Source: Tetranychus cinnabarinus | Taxonomy: Eukaryota > Arthropoda > Arachnida > Trombidiformes > Tetranychidae | Reading direction: 5' to 3' | NCBI GenBank assembly: GCA_022266195.1 | Contig: WHVY01000003.1 | Coordinates: forward strand, 1,612,001 to 1,676,000 | Length of the DNA: 64,000 nt | In this document: in pieces, positions 41,046-52,156 of the stretch | Numbering within the stretch: the first letter of the stretch is position 1 | Layout of the letters: every line of letters begins with the position of its first letter | Translations under genes and position numbers: made by a program | The notes under the pieces: generated by a model | Database searches by the model: none | What the model saw: only the letters and a program-made list of their open reading frames with translations | Told to the model about the DNA's origin: nothing

Positions 41046-42962
41046 TGTTTTACATTGTTTACTTTGGAGCAATGTAAACCAGTTTTATTGCCTTGGCGCG
41101 GTTGATTATCAGAGCAACACAAAGTGAATATTTTTAGCGAAATCATTGCGAATAATTGAAACAAAATTGATGGATAATTAGTGTGCATTGGTTTTTCCGA
41201 GATAAATCAGGTTGATAAAAATGATACTAATTTTCTGACAATTTAAATGCAACCGATCAAGTCTTTTGACCCATACAATTAGTAATATAAATTCCAGAAA
41301 ATTTTCGAAACATTTTCCTTTCTTTAATATAAATCATCCAAGAAAATTGATTACATGATGGAAATTATATTTTTGATTTACCATCACTGATAATTGAAAG
41401 CCAGACTACAATCAAATGTTCATGTGAAAAGGAATGGCACAGAAGGTGTTTGGTTTCTGTTAACTAGGCTTAAATGAATCAGTTTTTTGGTGTTTTCACA
41501 TTCTAACAATCATGGTGAACATTAGAATAATTAAGATGAAAATGAGATGAGAAGGGGAGAGAGATAAAGAGAAAGAGAAAGGAGAAGAAAACAAGTTTAG
41601 TTTTATTGTGAAGATTCAAGGTTGTTTTGAACGGTTAAGAAACTACCACCATCTTGATCAAAAACTAATTGTGTTAACTGTGGACAAAGTGAACCATCCG
41701 TTCTAAGGTTGGTCTCTTTACTACCAAACCAGATTTGACCGAAGTTCGTCCCACCTCAATGAGAGGTAGATGATGATAATGATGAGGATGCGGATGATGG
41801 CAAAGTAATGAATGGAAAGAGAGTGACCAAGAGAAAAGAGGAGGAAAACAAGATGATGTTATTATCATTCTTTTATATTTCTTAGCTCGTATTTCCTGCT
41901 GCCACTTTTCCTCCAGACTCTCATCCCTCTCTTTCTCTTTCCATCTTCCATTTTTTCTTTCTTCTTCATTTTCTTTATTATTCATAATATCATCCATCTG
42001 TTGCATTATACCCAACATTTCAATTTCATCTCTGATGATAAAAAAACTCATGATTTGTATCATTTTATCCACCATTCTCCATGACTCCATCGCTATAATT
42101 TATCATCTTTAATGTTGTCTAATTAATCCTCAATTATAATGTGCATGGATTTGAACAGGTAGGTTCTTTCAAACTTTTATGGTCTTTGAAAATTATTTCA
42201 CTTTTCTTCAACATCTTATTCATCATGATATTTGACTGATTGTTTGTCATGTTTGATGACTTGTCATCTCCAATTATTAAAACTGACTTACGTGTTTCTT
42301 TCTTGTTGCTTTGTTTAGATAATCCATATATTTTGAATCTTGTAAAATCATCAACTTAGGATTGGATTACTAGTTCATCAATTTGTTATTATCCTGAGTG
42401 ACATTTTCAGCAGAATAACATTGGCTCCACGTCAATAGTGTTGTTTACTTGAAAGTTGTTCATTTATCAAAACTGAAAATATTTTTCAGACACATTGACA
42501 CTTTGGTCGTATGTTTGGTTAAAATACATCTGTGCTACAGACAATCAACAACTCTATTGTTAGTCAATGCTAGATAAATTGCTTGACTACATCTATGGCA
42601 AATTAATATGTAAACAAAGCCTATTTTCACTATCAATTGTGTGAAAATAGCGAGAATGTCAAAATTATTCTTGTGATTCAGCTTTGATTATAATACTTGA
42701 GTCATCATTCGGTGATTAATTTTCCCTACGCTATTTGAACATTTTCATTCTCTGTTTCTTGGTGAATGAATGAAAATGATAGCGAAATGATTACATCATT
42801 TAAATTATGGCTGATAAATGATTATTGTTTCTATCTTCAATCTTACTTTTGGTGTGACAAACAAAATCATATGTATTAAATCGTCAATTTCTGGAATGTA
42901 AAGTCTATTCTCGTGTATCCCACATTGTTCCAGTCAAATACTCTGATTAAAACTGAGACAAA
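41046..42962. other. Divergent intergenic region between GMC and KCTD9
   Basis: Contains a purine-rich run at about 41545-41595 and a pyrimidine-rich strand near 41900-41970. An open frame on the minus strand here (41674-42090) is low complexity and not considered coding. It probably holds promoters for both flanking genes. Confidence 0.45.
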
Positions 42963-44425
42963 ATGAAACGTGTTATCATCTTTAGAAATGGTACCAAATT
43001 TGATGGAAAGGTCAGTTTTTACAGCTATCTGTCAGTGCAAACAACTGTAAACTAATAATTATGTGCTGTTATCAAAGAGTTACTGTTCTGTGTTATTAAA
43101 ATTGTCATTTATCGTTTTTTTATATTTTAGGTTATACTAGTCACGCATTCATTGGAAGATTTATTAAAGGATGCTTCCATCAAGCTCAACATTTCAGCGA
43201 AAAAAATATTCACACCACAGGGTGGAGAGATAGATGATATTAAATTAATTCGGGATGATGATATACTCTATGTTTCCAGTGGTGAGCCTTTTTTACCGGT
43301 GTCTGACCAATCATTGATGACTCCTACTCATCAACAATATCAGAGAAACAGAGGAGTCAATTGTCCATCTACACCTTTACTCTTACCTTTACCATCAACA
43401 TCAGGATCACATTCAGCCTCATCTGAATGGATTAGCCTTAATGTTGGTGGAAAAATTTTCTGTACAACAAAGCAAACTCTCATCAGCAAAGAACCTAACT
43501 CAATGCTGTCTAGAATGTTTTCCAATGATACTTCATTAATACAACCCAGTCCCCGTGATTCTACCGGTGCTTATCTAATAGATCGAAGTCCTATCTATTT
43601 TGAACCAATACTTGGATATCTAAGACATGGTCAATTAATCTTGGATAAAAATGTAAACCCTCAGGGTATTTTAGAAGAGGCCAAATTTTATGGTATTGCT
43701 TCTTTGATACCCATTTTAGAAGCTATGGTTGCCTCTGAAGATGATCCAGCGCCTGATGTGAATAGTCTCCCCTTAACTCGTAGAGATGTCATCAATGCAT
43801 TAATAAGTACTTCTTTTAATTCTGAATTGAGATTTCAGGGGGTTAACTTAGCTGGTGCTGATCTATCTAAACTGGATTTAAGGCACATTAATTTCAAATT
43901 TGCAAATCTTCGTGGAGCAGGTCTTCAAGGAGCCAATTTAAGTTATTGCTGCCTTGAGAGATGTGATCTTTCTGCTAGCAACATGGAAGGAGTAATACTT
44001 TTCGGTGTGAAAATGGTAAATTGAAAGATTTTGTGATTATATTTGTCAATTGTGAGAAATGTTAATTTACTAATCTAATTTTCTCATTTTAGGTGTGTGC
44101 CAATTTAGAAAGAGCCAGTTTAAGAGCCGCTCACATGGAAGATCCGCTTGGTAAGCGAACAAACATGGAAGGTGTTAATTTGAAAGGAGCAATTCTAGAA
44201 GGAAGTTCAATGGCTGGAGTTAATTTAAGGGTGGCTACCTTGAAGAACGCTAACTTGAAAAATTGTGACCTACGAGGTGCATGTCTTGCAGGCGCTGATT
44301 TAGAAAATTGTGACCTTAGCTGCTCCGACTTGCACGAAGCCAATTTACGTGGTGCTAATTTGAAAGGAGCAGCTTTCGAACTTATGCCAACTGCTCTACA
44401 TATGTCGCAAACGTTATGTAATTGA
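42963..44425 (+). CDS. KCTD9: KCTD9-like BTB and pentapeptide-repeat protein, 421 aa
   Basis: join(42963..43010, 43131..44015, 44093..44425), in phase throughout. The N-terminus (MKRVIIFRNGTKFDGK, then DDIKLIRDDDILYV) matches the ubiquitin-like N-terminal domain peculiar to KCTD9. A BTB/T1 domain follows from about residue 115 (WISLNVGGKIFCTTKQTL ... FEPILGYLRHG). The C-terminal half is pentapeptide repeats of the A(D/N)Lxx type (LAGADLSKL, NLRGAGLQGANLSYC, CDLRGACLAGADLENC), which fold as a right-handed quadrilateral helix. By homology it is a Cul3 substrate adaptor. The length is slightly above vertebrate KCTD9 (389), owing partly to a Ser/Pro-rich linker before the BTB. Confidence 0.93.
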
Positions 44426-45412
44426 AAATTCATTTTCGTGCTTGGCTATTGAAGATGGAGCAAAATAACTTAAAGCATTTGGAACAATTTTATAAAATTC
44501 GTTTTCACCATATTTACTTGAAATATTATTGGTGAATTACAAGGAACGAATATAACTTTATTTTGTTGATCAGAAACTTTTTCGTTTTGTTTCCGTTAGT
44601 TTATTTACTTTGTTTCATATTTGCAGTAGAAACTTCAAATAAGTATAAAGTCCTTTCTCGACTCGGATATTTGTTTGGACAAAGCGTGTATTGTTGAGAT
44701 ATGAAAACTTTTGCCTACAACAGATGAATCGGATGCATGAACAAAAATTATGTACACTTATTAAAAATTTTAATTTGTATTTCTATAAATTTCAAACGGA
44801 AAACGGCCATCGAGAAAGAAATGTGTAGAGATCGACTCGATACTGATATTATCGAACACACTAAATCGATTTATTTAGTTTGTTCCCGTACTCTTTGAGC
44901 GAGGATTTGAGCTGAGAATTGACCCCAAAGCCTAGATTTAACATTTCAAACTAGGTTTCTCTCAATTTTACTTTGCCAAATTTAACACAATCGAATTGTA
45001 TACAATTTATAACGTTGATAACATTAACACTAACATTTGATACACTAAAATAAGAACATTTTATATTTCCGCTACTGATTTAAGCACACATTAATTTGGT
45101 TGCTATGAGGGGTTGCAAAAAAATCTTGAATAGTTATTTAGAGGGAAAGCACAAGCTGAAAAATAACCGGAAAAATAGATTATGAAACGAGTTGTAATGT
45201 TTAGTTTAAAAAAAATAAAATTCTTACAAATAATTTAAAACGAAATTTTACTGCTTTTTGGAAGGAATCTTTGCACTTTCATACTAATTTTTAAAATTAA
45301 TTTTCATTATAACCAGAAATGATGGTTAATACAAACAAATTTGATTGAATCGGTTTTTATCTCTTAAAAAATTTTTTGATTGGCCAAAGGAACTTTAATT
45401 CGTTGAATTGTC
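44426..45412. other. Convergent 3' intergenic region
   Basis: AT-rich spacer between KCTD9 (+) and AK3 (-). No coding frame, RNA gene or repeat was recognised. Confidence 0.45.
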
Positions 45413-46482
45413 TCATTTCATATCAAGATAATCCTTTAAGTATTGATGAATCTTGGGATAAATTACATTAGATTCTCTTCCAGTGAATTCGATGAGAAGT
45501 CCTTTTTTCCTGGATATGTAAAAGAGAAGAGGAAGAAAAACATTGAAAATTAATACATTATGGGTAAAAGAGGAAATAGTGCTAATAAAATTGTCATAAC
45601 AGCAAAGCAAGAGTTCAATGCAGCTGGTCCAAGCTGGTTGCAAAAGCAATGTATCAAGAAAAAAAATGACTACGTGATTTTCTTATCTTGAAGATTAGAT
45701 AAGATAAACTCTCGGTAATTACAATGAAGTCTAACAGGATTAACAAACTACTACAATATTTACCCGAAAAAATCAAGAACAGGCAATGTGGATGCATTGT
45801 AAGTGTCAAGTCGCTGTTTTACGGCCTCGGGCTTATCATCTTCTCTCTGTATCAAATCTTCACCAGAAAAGTCATCTTTAAAAGGCACTTTGGGTGGGTT
45901 ATATTCTAAATTATAAATACGACCAGAGCTCAGATGAATCCACCTATGCTTTATACGGTTAATTATCTCATCATCTGGTACATTGAGATTGATAACCTTG
46001 CTCAATGTGGTACGCTCTAATAAAGATTGTGCTTGTCGTAAAGTCCTCGGAAAACCATCCATTAACCATGAACAGCCTTTAAATTCACCATTAATGACAT
46101 CAACCATCAATTTGGTGACCAGCTCGTTAGGGACTAGATCACCACGAGCAATGTAGGAAGCGGCAATTTTACCTTCATCTAGAAAATGAGAGATAAGAAA
46201 AAGATTTAAATGGAAGTGCTTAAGAATAAGTTGAAATCGATTTTGACAGTGAAAAAATTGGTAATTTGACATTAAGATATTGTTAATTAAAGGATCATTT
46301 CTGAGAAAATATTATTACTAACCTGTTCCTGCGGCAATCTTATTACGCAAAACATCACCACAAGAGATATAAGATAAATTGAAGTTTGATACAATTCTTT
46401 GGCTTATTGTACCCTTGCCAGACCCAGGTGGACCAAGAATGACCAAACGGACATTACTCAACAGATTTAAAGTTTGTCTCAT
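45413..46482 (-). CDS. AK3: Adenylate kinase 3-like GTP:AMP phosphotransferase, 223 aa
   Basis: complement(join(45413..45509, 45764..46178, 46323..46482)). The frame holds across both introns. The P-loop GPPGSGKGT is at residues 17-25. ISCGDVLR, then WLMDGFPRTLRQA, are the AMP-binding and adenylate-kinase signature. The LID region (HRWIHLSSGRIYNLEYNPP ... LIQREDDKPE) lacks the four zinc cysteines and matches the mitochondrial AK3 type, which uses GTP. The C-terminus KKGLLIEFTGRES fits AK3. Length (223) is close to vertebrate AK3 (227). By homology it acts in the mitochondrial matrix, recycling AMP. It is head-to-head with ZNHIT1. Confidence 0.93.
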
Positions 46483-46622
46483 CGATAATGTGAAATTCCG
46501 ACTTCAAAGTTTGATTTAATTTAAGATAGATGTAACTATTTTCTTGAAGAAACACACGAAAACTCAGAAAAGTGTAAAAACTACTATAATTGGAAAAGCA
46601 TTGGATCACATCAGATGAAAGA

Positions 46623-47106
46623 TTGGTAAGTCAAAGAAATCCTCACTTCTCTTCTTATTAGCCACAGCTAGTTTCGGCGCGCGCCTAGTGGCTAATTGAA
46701 AAAAACTTAATATTTAAGGATTAAATCTAGCAATTAAATTTATTAAACAGCCTAGACAATTATATTAAGATCATGTAGTAATTATGAACAATTTTTTTCT
46801 CGACTCAACACAACTGAACAACAACTCAGAGATCATTTGGGAATCAGTAATGTATCGTAAACATGAAATTGGATTTCTGACATTGACATGATCATTGAAT
46901 TCAGGAAAACTGAAATCAAGACGAGACTTCCGTTTGTTAAGCCTATGGAATTGATATTCTCTTGCAATTAAGTGAATAACAAAGTTAATTTTTAAATTTA
47001 AACCTTAAATATTAAGTTTTTTCAATAAGTCACTCGGCGCGCGCCGAAACTAGCTGTGGCTGATGAGAAGAGAAGTGAGCCGGCGAGGATTTCTTATGAT
47101 TTACCA
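46623..47106. repeat. Foldback element with GC-rich core between AK3 and ZNHIT1
   Basis: Left arm about 46623-46728 and right arm about 46994-47106 are inverted copies. Both contain gccacagctagtttcggcgcg, followed by cttaatatttaagg, around a loop of about 265 bp. The right arm has an additional gccggcg piece. The gcgcgc core stands out in AT-rich DNA. The arms share ends (ttggtaa...), but no transposase or clear target duplication was found. It occupies the head-to-head promoter interval. Confidence 0.8.
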
Positions 47107-47229
47107 AAAATAACAATAAGTAAAACTGATTTTTTTATTTCTCATCTTTACTTCAATCTTTATTATTAACCGGTTTATTTTTGTATTGAAGTTTGTTTAC
47201 AATCTTTTTCTTTCATTAGTGATCAGAAT

Positions 47230-47907
47230 ATGCCAAATGCATCAGCTAATAATACAATGAGTGGTAACCAAACAAATATGAAGAAAAAGTTGACTGGTCC
47301 ATATGTTCATGTAGCGAAAGGTAAAGGAGGATCAAAATTAACTTATTCAATTTCAAATGCAGCCAAGAAACTGGACGATGACAAAGACGGCTCTAAAAGA
47401 GGATCTGGTGCACACATCTCTCAATATCGATCTCAATACCGAGTTCTTGATGATGCAGCTCGTAGCCGTAGACATCGTCAAATGCTTGATAAATTGGAAA
47501 AGGATAACTTTCATGAAGATCCTCATGCAAACCTTGTGATGCATAAAAAAGCTCCAAAGTTTGAAGACCAAGCCATCAAATTGGGCTCATCTAATGTTAA
47601 CAGTGGACCAGGACGTAGACCAGGATCTCATTCTCATCATTATCACAAATCACGTCAAGTTACTATAGCATCTCTTTTAGAGGAAGACTCTAAGATGCCT
47701 CCGCCAAGTTATACCACTGCTGTTGCACCAGCTCCTGGAAAAGTGACAGTCAATGATAAAGTCATTTTTATAGTAACTAAAAGACATTTTTGTTGTGTTT
47801 GCGGTTTCAACGCTAATTATACTTGTGTAGCATGTGGTATGAGATATTGTTGTGTCACTTGCCTTCAAACACATAGAGATACTCGCTGTTTGAAATGGAC
47901 AGCTTGA
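47230..47907 (+). CDS. ZNHIT1: ZNHIT1 homologue with added N-terminal extension, 225 aa
   Basis: Single coding exon starting at ATG 47230, just after a splice acceptor (tttcattag). Residues about 70-225 match ZNHIT1, the HIT-zinc-finger subunit of the SRCAP chromatin-remodelling complex. The matches are RVLDDAARSRR, then LEKDNFHEDPHANL, the ASLLEE segment, and the zinc HIT box CCVCGFNANYTCVACGMRYC...CLQTH...CLKW at the C-terminus. The first about 65 residues (from MPNASANNTMSGNQTN through LTGPYVHVAKGKGG to KLDDDKDGSKRG) are absent from the vertebrate protein as I recall it (about 154 aa). They are almost the same as the N-terminus of the next gene. This suggests the extension was gained from that neighbour by local duplication. 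All zinc-binding Cys and His look present. Confidence 0.88.
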   Translation: MPNASANNTMSGNQTNMKKKLTGPYVHVAKGKGGSKLTYSISNAAKKLDDDKDGSKRGSGAHISQYRSQYRVLDDAARSRRHRQMLDKLEKDNFHEDPHANLVMHKKAPKFEDQAIKLGSSNVNSGPGRRPGSHSHHYHKSRQVTIASLLEEDSKMPPPSYTTAVAPAPGKVTVNDKVIFIVTKRHFCCVCGFNANYTCVACGMRYCCVTCLQTHRDTRCLKWTA

Positions 47908-48495
47908 TTAAAGAAACAGAATAAGTCTGTAAATATCATAGTACTAATGCTGATCTGTAAATTTTTTTATAATTTTTACGTAAATAGTTCGAATTTGACA
48001 AATCGAAAGGATGATTAAATTATTGAACATATTTTGCTATATTTTTTGTTTTTTTTAATGATTACCCGATTAACTTGGTTGTGAGTTAGCTTCTCGTAAT
48101 TGGAGTTCAAGAGAAGAATAAAGAAGAATTTCTATCAATTATTTATTGAGATGAATTCAATGAACAGATAGTCTAAAAGTTACTTAATTGTGAATTAGAA
48201 TCATCATCCAATTAAGCATTGGAAACCGGACAATTGAAGAGTAATACAAATGTAATGGATTTATGCACTTTGGCAAAGAGTCTTTGATGACTATCGAGAA
48301 AGAGAAAAAGAAAGAGAAAATCTTTTTCGATATAATCGAACAGAATATATCGATATATATCGCGTACTTAAATATCAAGAATATCATTAAGTGAATCGGA
48401 TTTTTTTCTCATCATTTATTGCATTCTCGTGATTATTATTAGGTTTATTATTTCAGTGTTATATCCAATCTTATACGTTCTTGTGTGATATAAAC
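47908..48495. other. Spacer between ZNHIT1 and the PHD gene
   Basis: AT-rich. 48001-48130 is repeated at about 53281-53408. It presumably contains the promoter of the PHD gene; no element assigned. Confidence 0.45.
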
Positions 48496-49375
48496 ATGCC
48501 AAATGCACCAGTTAATAGTACAATGAGCGGTAACCAAACAAATAGGAAGAAAAAGTTGACCGGCCCATATGTTCATGTAGCGAAAGCTAAAGGAGGATCA
48601 AAATTAACTTATACAATTGTAAATGCAACCAAGAAACTCGACGATGACAAAGACGGCGCTAAAAGAGGGTCCAGTGCATGCAATCGGAATCTCTCTGTTA
48701 GTGGTCAAAACCATTATGGAGTTGGAAATCATCTACCAAAAAATTCATTGAACATGTCTGCTACCAAAAAACATTCTGTATCAACGGATTCAGAGTCCAT
48801 TCTTAAAGATTCGAGTTGGATTTGTATATTTTGTCAACAGAGACCTCATTATAAGGCGATGGGTGATCTTTTCGGTCCATATTATATTCCAGTGGAAAAC
48901 AATAGTGCTGTAAATAATCAAGTAAACCAACGTGAAGTTTGGTTTCATGAAGATTGCTTAGTTTGGTCTAATGGTGTTTTTCTGGTTGGACATAGAATTA
49001 GGAATATTGAAGAAGTTATAAAAGATTGCTATGAAAACGTAAGATAACCCAAGCTTCATGCTAATTCTCGGTCAAATTACAAGTTTAATACCTTAAATAA
49101 ACTTTTTCAGGTTTGTTGTGAGTGCAAATTAAAAGGAGCTTCTCTTGGCTGTCTCCATAAGGGCTGTTCACCAAGATATCATTTTCTGTGTGCGAAAGAG
49201 AAAGGTTTGTAATATTAGCTAAATTTTTAAGTTAACACTCAATCAATTAATGGTTAATTATATTGACAAATTCCATTTTTAATTAATTCTAGGTTGTGAT
49301 ATGAATGAAGAAAATTTCTCAATCCATTGTCCGAAACATCGTTCGTTCCCAAGTTCGTCCCTGAACGCAAGGTAG
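48496..49375 (+). CDS. Extended-PHD zinc finger protein, TCF20/RAI1-like, 239 aa
   Basis: join(48496..49038, 49111..49204, 49293..49375), phases consistent. The upstream in-frame TTG at 48481 is not a plausible start. Residues about 110-235 form an extended PHD (C2HC pre-PHD plus PHD), with CIFCQQ, MGDLFGPYY, WFHEDCLVWSNGV, then CCECKLKGASLGC, HKGCSPRYHFLCA and FSIHCPKH. This arrangement is that of TCF20, RAI1 and PHF11-type nucleosome-binding ePHDs, but the protein is far shorter than TCF20 or RAI1. The N-terminal about 60 residues are nearly the same as those of ZNHIT1 upstream. It probably acts in chromatin. Specific orthology is uncertain. Confidence 0.8.
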
Positions 49376-50321
49376 ATGATGGTAATGATGAATTTTTACA
49401 TTATTATATATTTTCTTGATTGATTTTATTCTAATTTCATCCATTTATCGCACTATGTTCTTTCAATGCCAATCGCATCTGTGATTATCCCAAAACTTTT
49501 CAATCACCATACATTGTCATAAATTGTGAATTATAACAGTCTTTTTATCATCTATTGACTTTTCTGGAACCCGTACAAATTGTAATTGTGAAAATCAAGA
49601 TGTACTTTCATCTTTTCATGATCATTAAAGATTTTTTCACTGATTTTGTTAAATTTCTTATCAATTCATAATTTACAATTTTTCAAGAAATAAACAGTTG
49701 TCAAGTTTGACGATTTTTATAACAATTGTTGAAATCTGCCTAAGACTGAAATGTGAATTGAAATGCCAATAACTGACCAAGTGTTTATGTAATGACCCTA
49801 AAATTCCCTGTATATGATAAGTTCATAGCATTTTTAAAAAATGCTTCTTTTGGCGCTTTAAGCTTGATACCGGTTGTAAGGTAGTGAAGTTAATGACTAA
49901 CAAAATTGTCAATCTTCTATTAAATCTTAACTCTTTTTGTGGCGACTACATGTTTTTGACGAATTAAAGTTATTTATTTCTATTAAAGGTACGTCGTTTA
50001 ACTATTATAGCGTTAAATCGCGACAAATCATTGGACAAAATAATTACTGTTCTCATATTTTTCTTCCCTTTTCTCCTTAGTAACCTTCCCTTTGTGTAAT
50101 AAGTGGTAAAGAGAGAACATATAACTATCGATATTTTTATTGCTATCGTTCAACTCAACCATTGATGTAGAGTCTGAGCAGACCTCCACACCATATTTCA
50201 TACTTCTCCAATTCTAGTGGATTTTATTTGATTTTTTTGTATCTTCTAGTATTTATTATTAATTGATTCCTTGTGTCCTAGTTGAGTTAATTATCAAATT
50301 CGTGTTACTCTATTCTACAAT
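49376..50321. other. Intergenic region with a repeat shared downstream
   Basis: About 49565-49700 is repeated at 52936-53083 (shared attgtgaaaa, tcatgatcattaa and gattttttcactga). Otherwise AT-rich, with the likely promoter of the cysteine-string protein gene near 50300. Confidence 0.5.
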
Positions 50322-52156
50322 ATGAATGATATATCACAAAGACGTCTCTCGTAAGTGCTTTTAAATCTATACCATGAACATTACAGTCTTCTTTACTTTA
50401 AAGTTTAAACCAAGCATACTCTTAACCTTTGAGTCCAGTTTCTGACATTATTACCGATGACAGTATTCATGCTTTTGAAAATCTGAATCGGTAATTTTTC
50501 TTTCAACCTTTTTAATTTTTAATCATCTTTTTACTCTTCTCAGGACCTCTGGAGATTCTTTATACATTGCCCTAGGTGTGCCTAAAACAGCAACACCAGA
50601 AGAAATAAAGAAAGCTTATAGAAAGGTAAGAACTATAATCATCATTAATAATTTATTTGGTGATCAATGCCGAGTTCTGTGGGTTTCATATTTGTGGACG
50701 ACTTCTGTCAAAAATTCTTACTAATAACGTTTCTTTCTTTTGTTATTTTATTTTTGATCCACTCCAATATCATTATGGTGATCATCATGATTCCATTCCA
50801 TGTTATATCATTGTCTTGCGTGCTATGATGGCCACAGTTGGCTTTGAAATACCATCCAGATAAGAATCCTGATAATCCAGAAGCTGCTGAGAAATTTAAA
50901 GATATTAACCATGCTCATCGAGTTTTAAGTGATCTAACTAAAAGAAATATTTACGATAATTATGGTTCTCTTGGACTCTATGTTGCACAACAAGTTGGAG
51001 AGGAATATGTACACACATATTATATGCTATCATCTGGGTGGTGTAAAGCTTTAATTGCAGTCACCAGTATTTTGACGTGCTGCTGCTGTTGCTGCTGTTG
51101 CTTCTGTTGCTTCAACTTTTGTTGTGGAAAGTACGTTGTTACCTTGTTACTTTTTAATCATTTAATGATCTCCAGTTCAAGACCCTCCATGCCTAATTTT
51201 ATCATTGACCAACAAATCGATACTAACAAGGCTTCTTTTTCTCTATCCTCCGTTTTTCTCCCTTCATTTACCTACTTACCCTAAAATAAACAATTACCTT
51301 CACAGATATAAACCAAAACCACCTCCAGAAGATGCTGGTGATTATTCTAATCTTAAGGTAATTACAATATTTTTTATTTTATTTCAAATTAGTTCTATTA
51401 GAATTTAAGTAATCTGTGATCTTATCGTCCAAACGATTTCTATTTACATGAATGACATTCTAAGGTGAACCTAACCAACTTTTGATCTGATTAATATTGC
51501 AATGTTTTCTTATTTTTCTTTTCTTTTCAATTTTTTTTTAAAAAATTTTACGTTATTGTTTCGCTATCATTGCATGGATTTAATTTGTAATACCCATTTC
51601 CACGCACGATTACCATGAATCCATTCTGACCAAAATTGAAACACCTTTAAAATTATTCATTGTTTTTTCCTACCCTATTTGGACTAACTTTTTGAAAATC
51701 AGGGGGATCAAGATGAAGTAAAACTAGAACACACTAAAAGAGTAAGTCTATCATAGTGTATCATAAATCATATTTTTCGCTTGATTTTTAATTCAATTGT
51801 ATCTACTGACATCATATTGCATGTTCGATGTAGTTTGATGAGTTATTATTTGGTCGAAAAATCTAATCATCTTTGCCTAGCAAATTTCATCAGTAACTTA
51901 TTGAATACATTTATAATTTCTATTTTTACAGGAGGAATTTGAAACTGATAGCGATGCTACTAAACCGGTGATTAACAAGCAACCAAGATCAGGAGCCGGT
52001 CAATCAACTGGACAACCATGGGATCCAGCTTCAGATCCATGGGGAGATTCCAGAAACAATCAAACACCCATAGCAATGCCTCCACCAGGCTCATCCGCTA
52101 ATGAAAGAACAGGATTGAATACAGGTTACTCCAGTCAATATCAATCCTGGGATTGA
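50322..52156 (+). CDS. DNAJC5: Cysteine-string protein, DNAJC5 homologue, 239 aa
   Basis: join(50322..50350, 50544..50625, 50838..51130, 51306..51357, 51703..51741, 51932..52156), giving 720 nt in frame. The N-terminus MNDISQRRLSTSGDSLY matches CSP, including the phosphorylatable Ser context. The J domain (about 13-80) contains the HPD in LALKYHPDKNPDNPEAAEKF, then DNYGSLGLYVA. The palmitoylated cysteine string CCCCCCCCFCCFNFCC follows at about residues 115-131. The C-terminus is Gln/Pro/Ser-rich. By homology it is an Hsc70 co-chaperone on synaptic vesicles. Four of the six exons are under 100 bases. A further open stretch at about 50430-50490 with splice-like ends could be an alternative exon. 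Confidence 0.94.

Noticed and set aside
41043..41072. Longer GMC oxidoreductase start
   Set aside because: The codon at 41072 is TTG. The ATG at 41045 has a good initiation context and leaves a plausible hydrophobic N-terminus.
41674..42090. 138-codon minus-strand frame
   Set aside because: Low-complexity Glu/Lys and Met-rich translation of purine-rich DNA, with no splice partners or recognisable domain.
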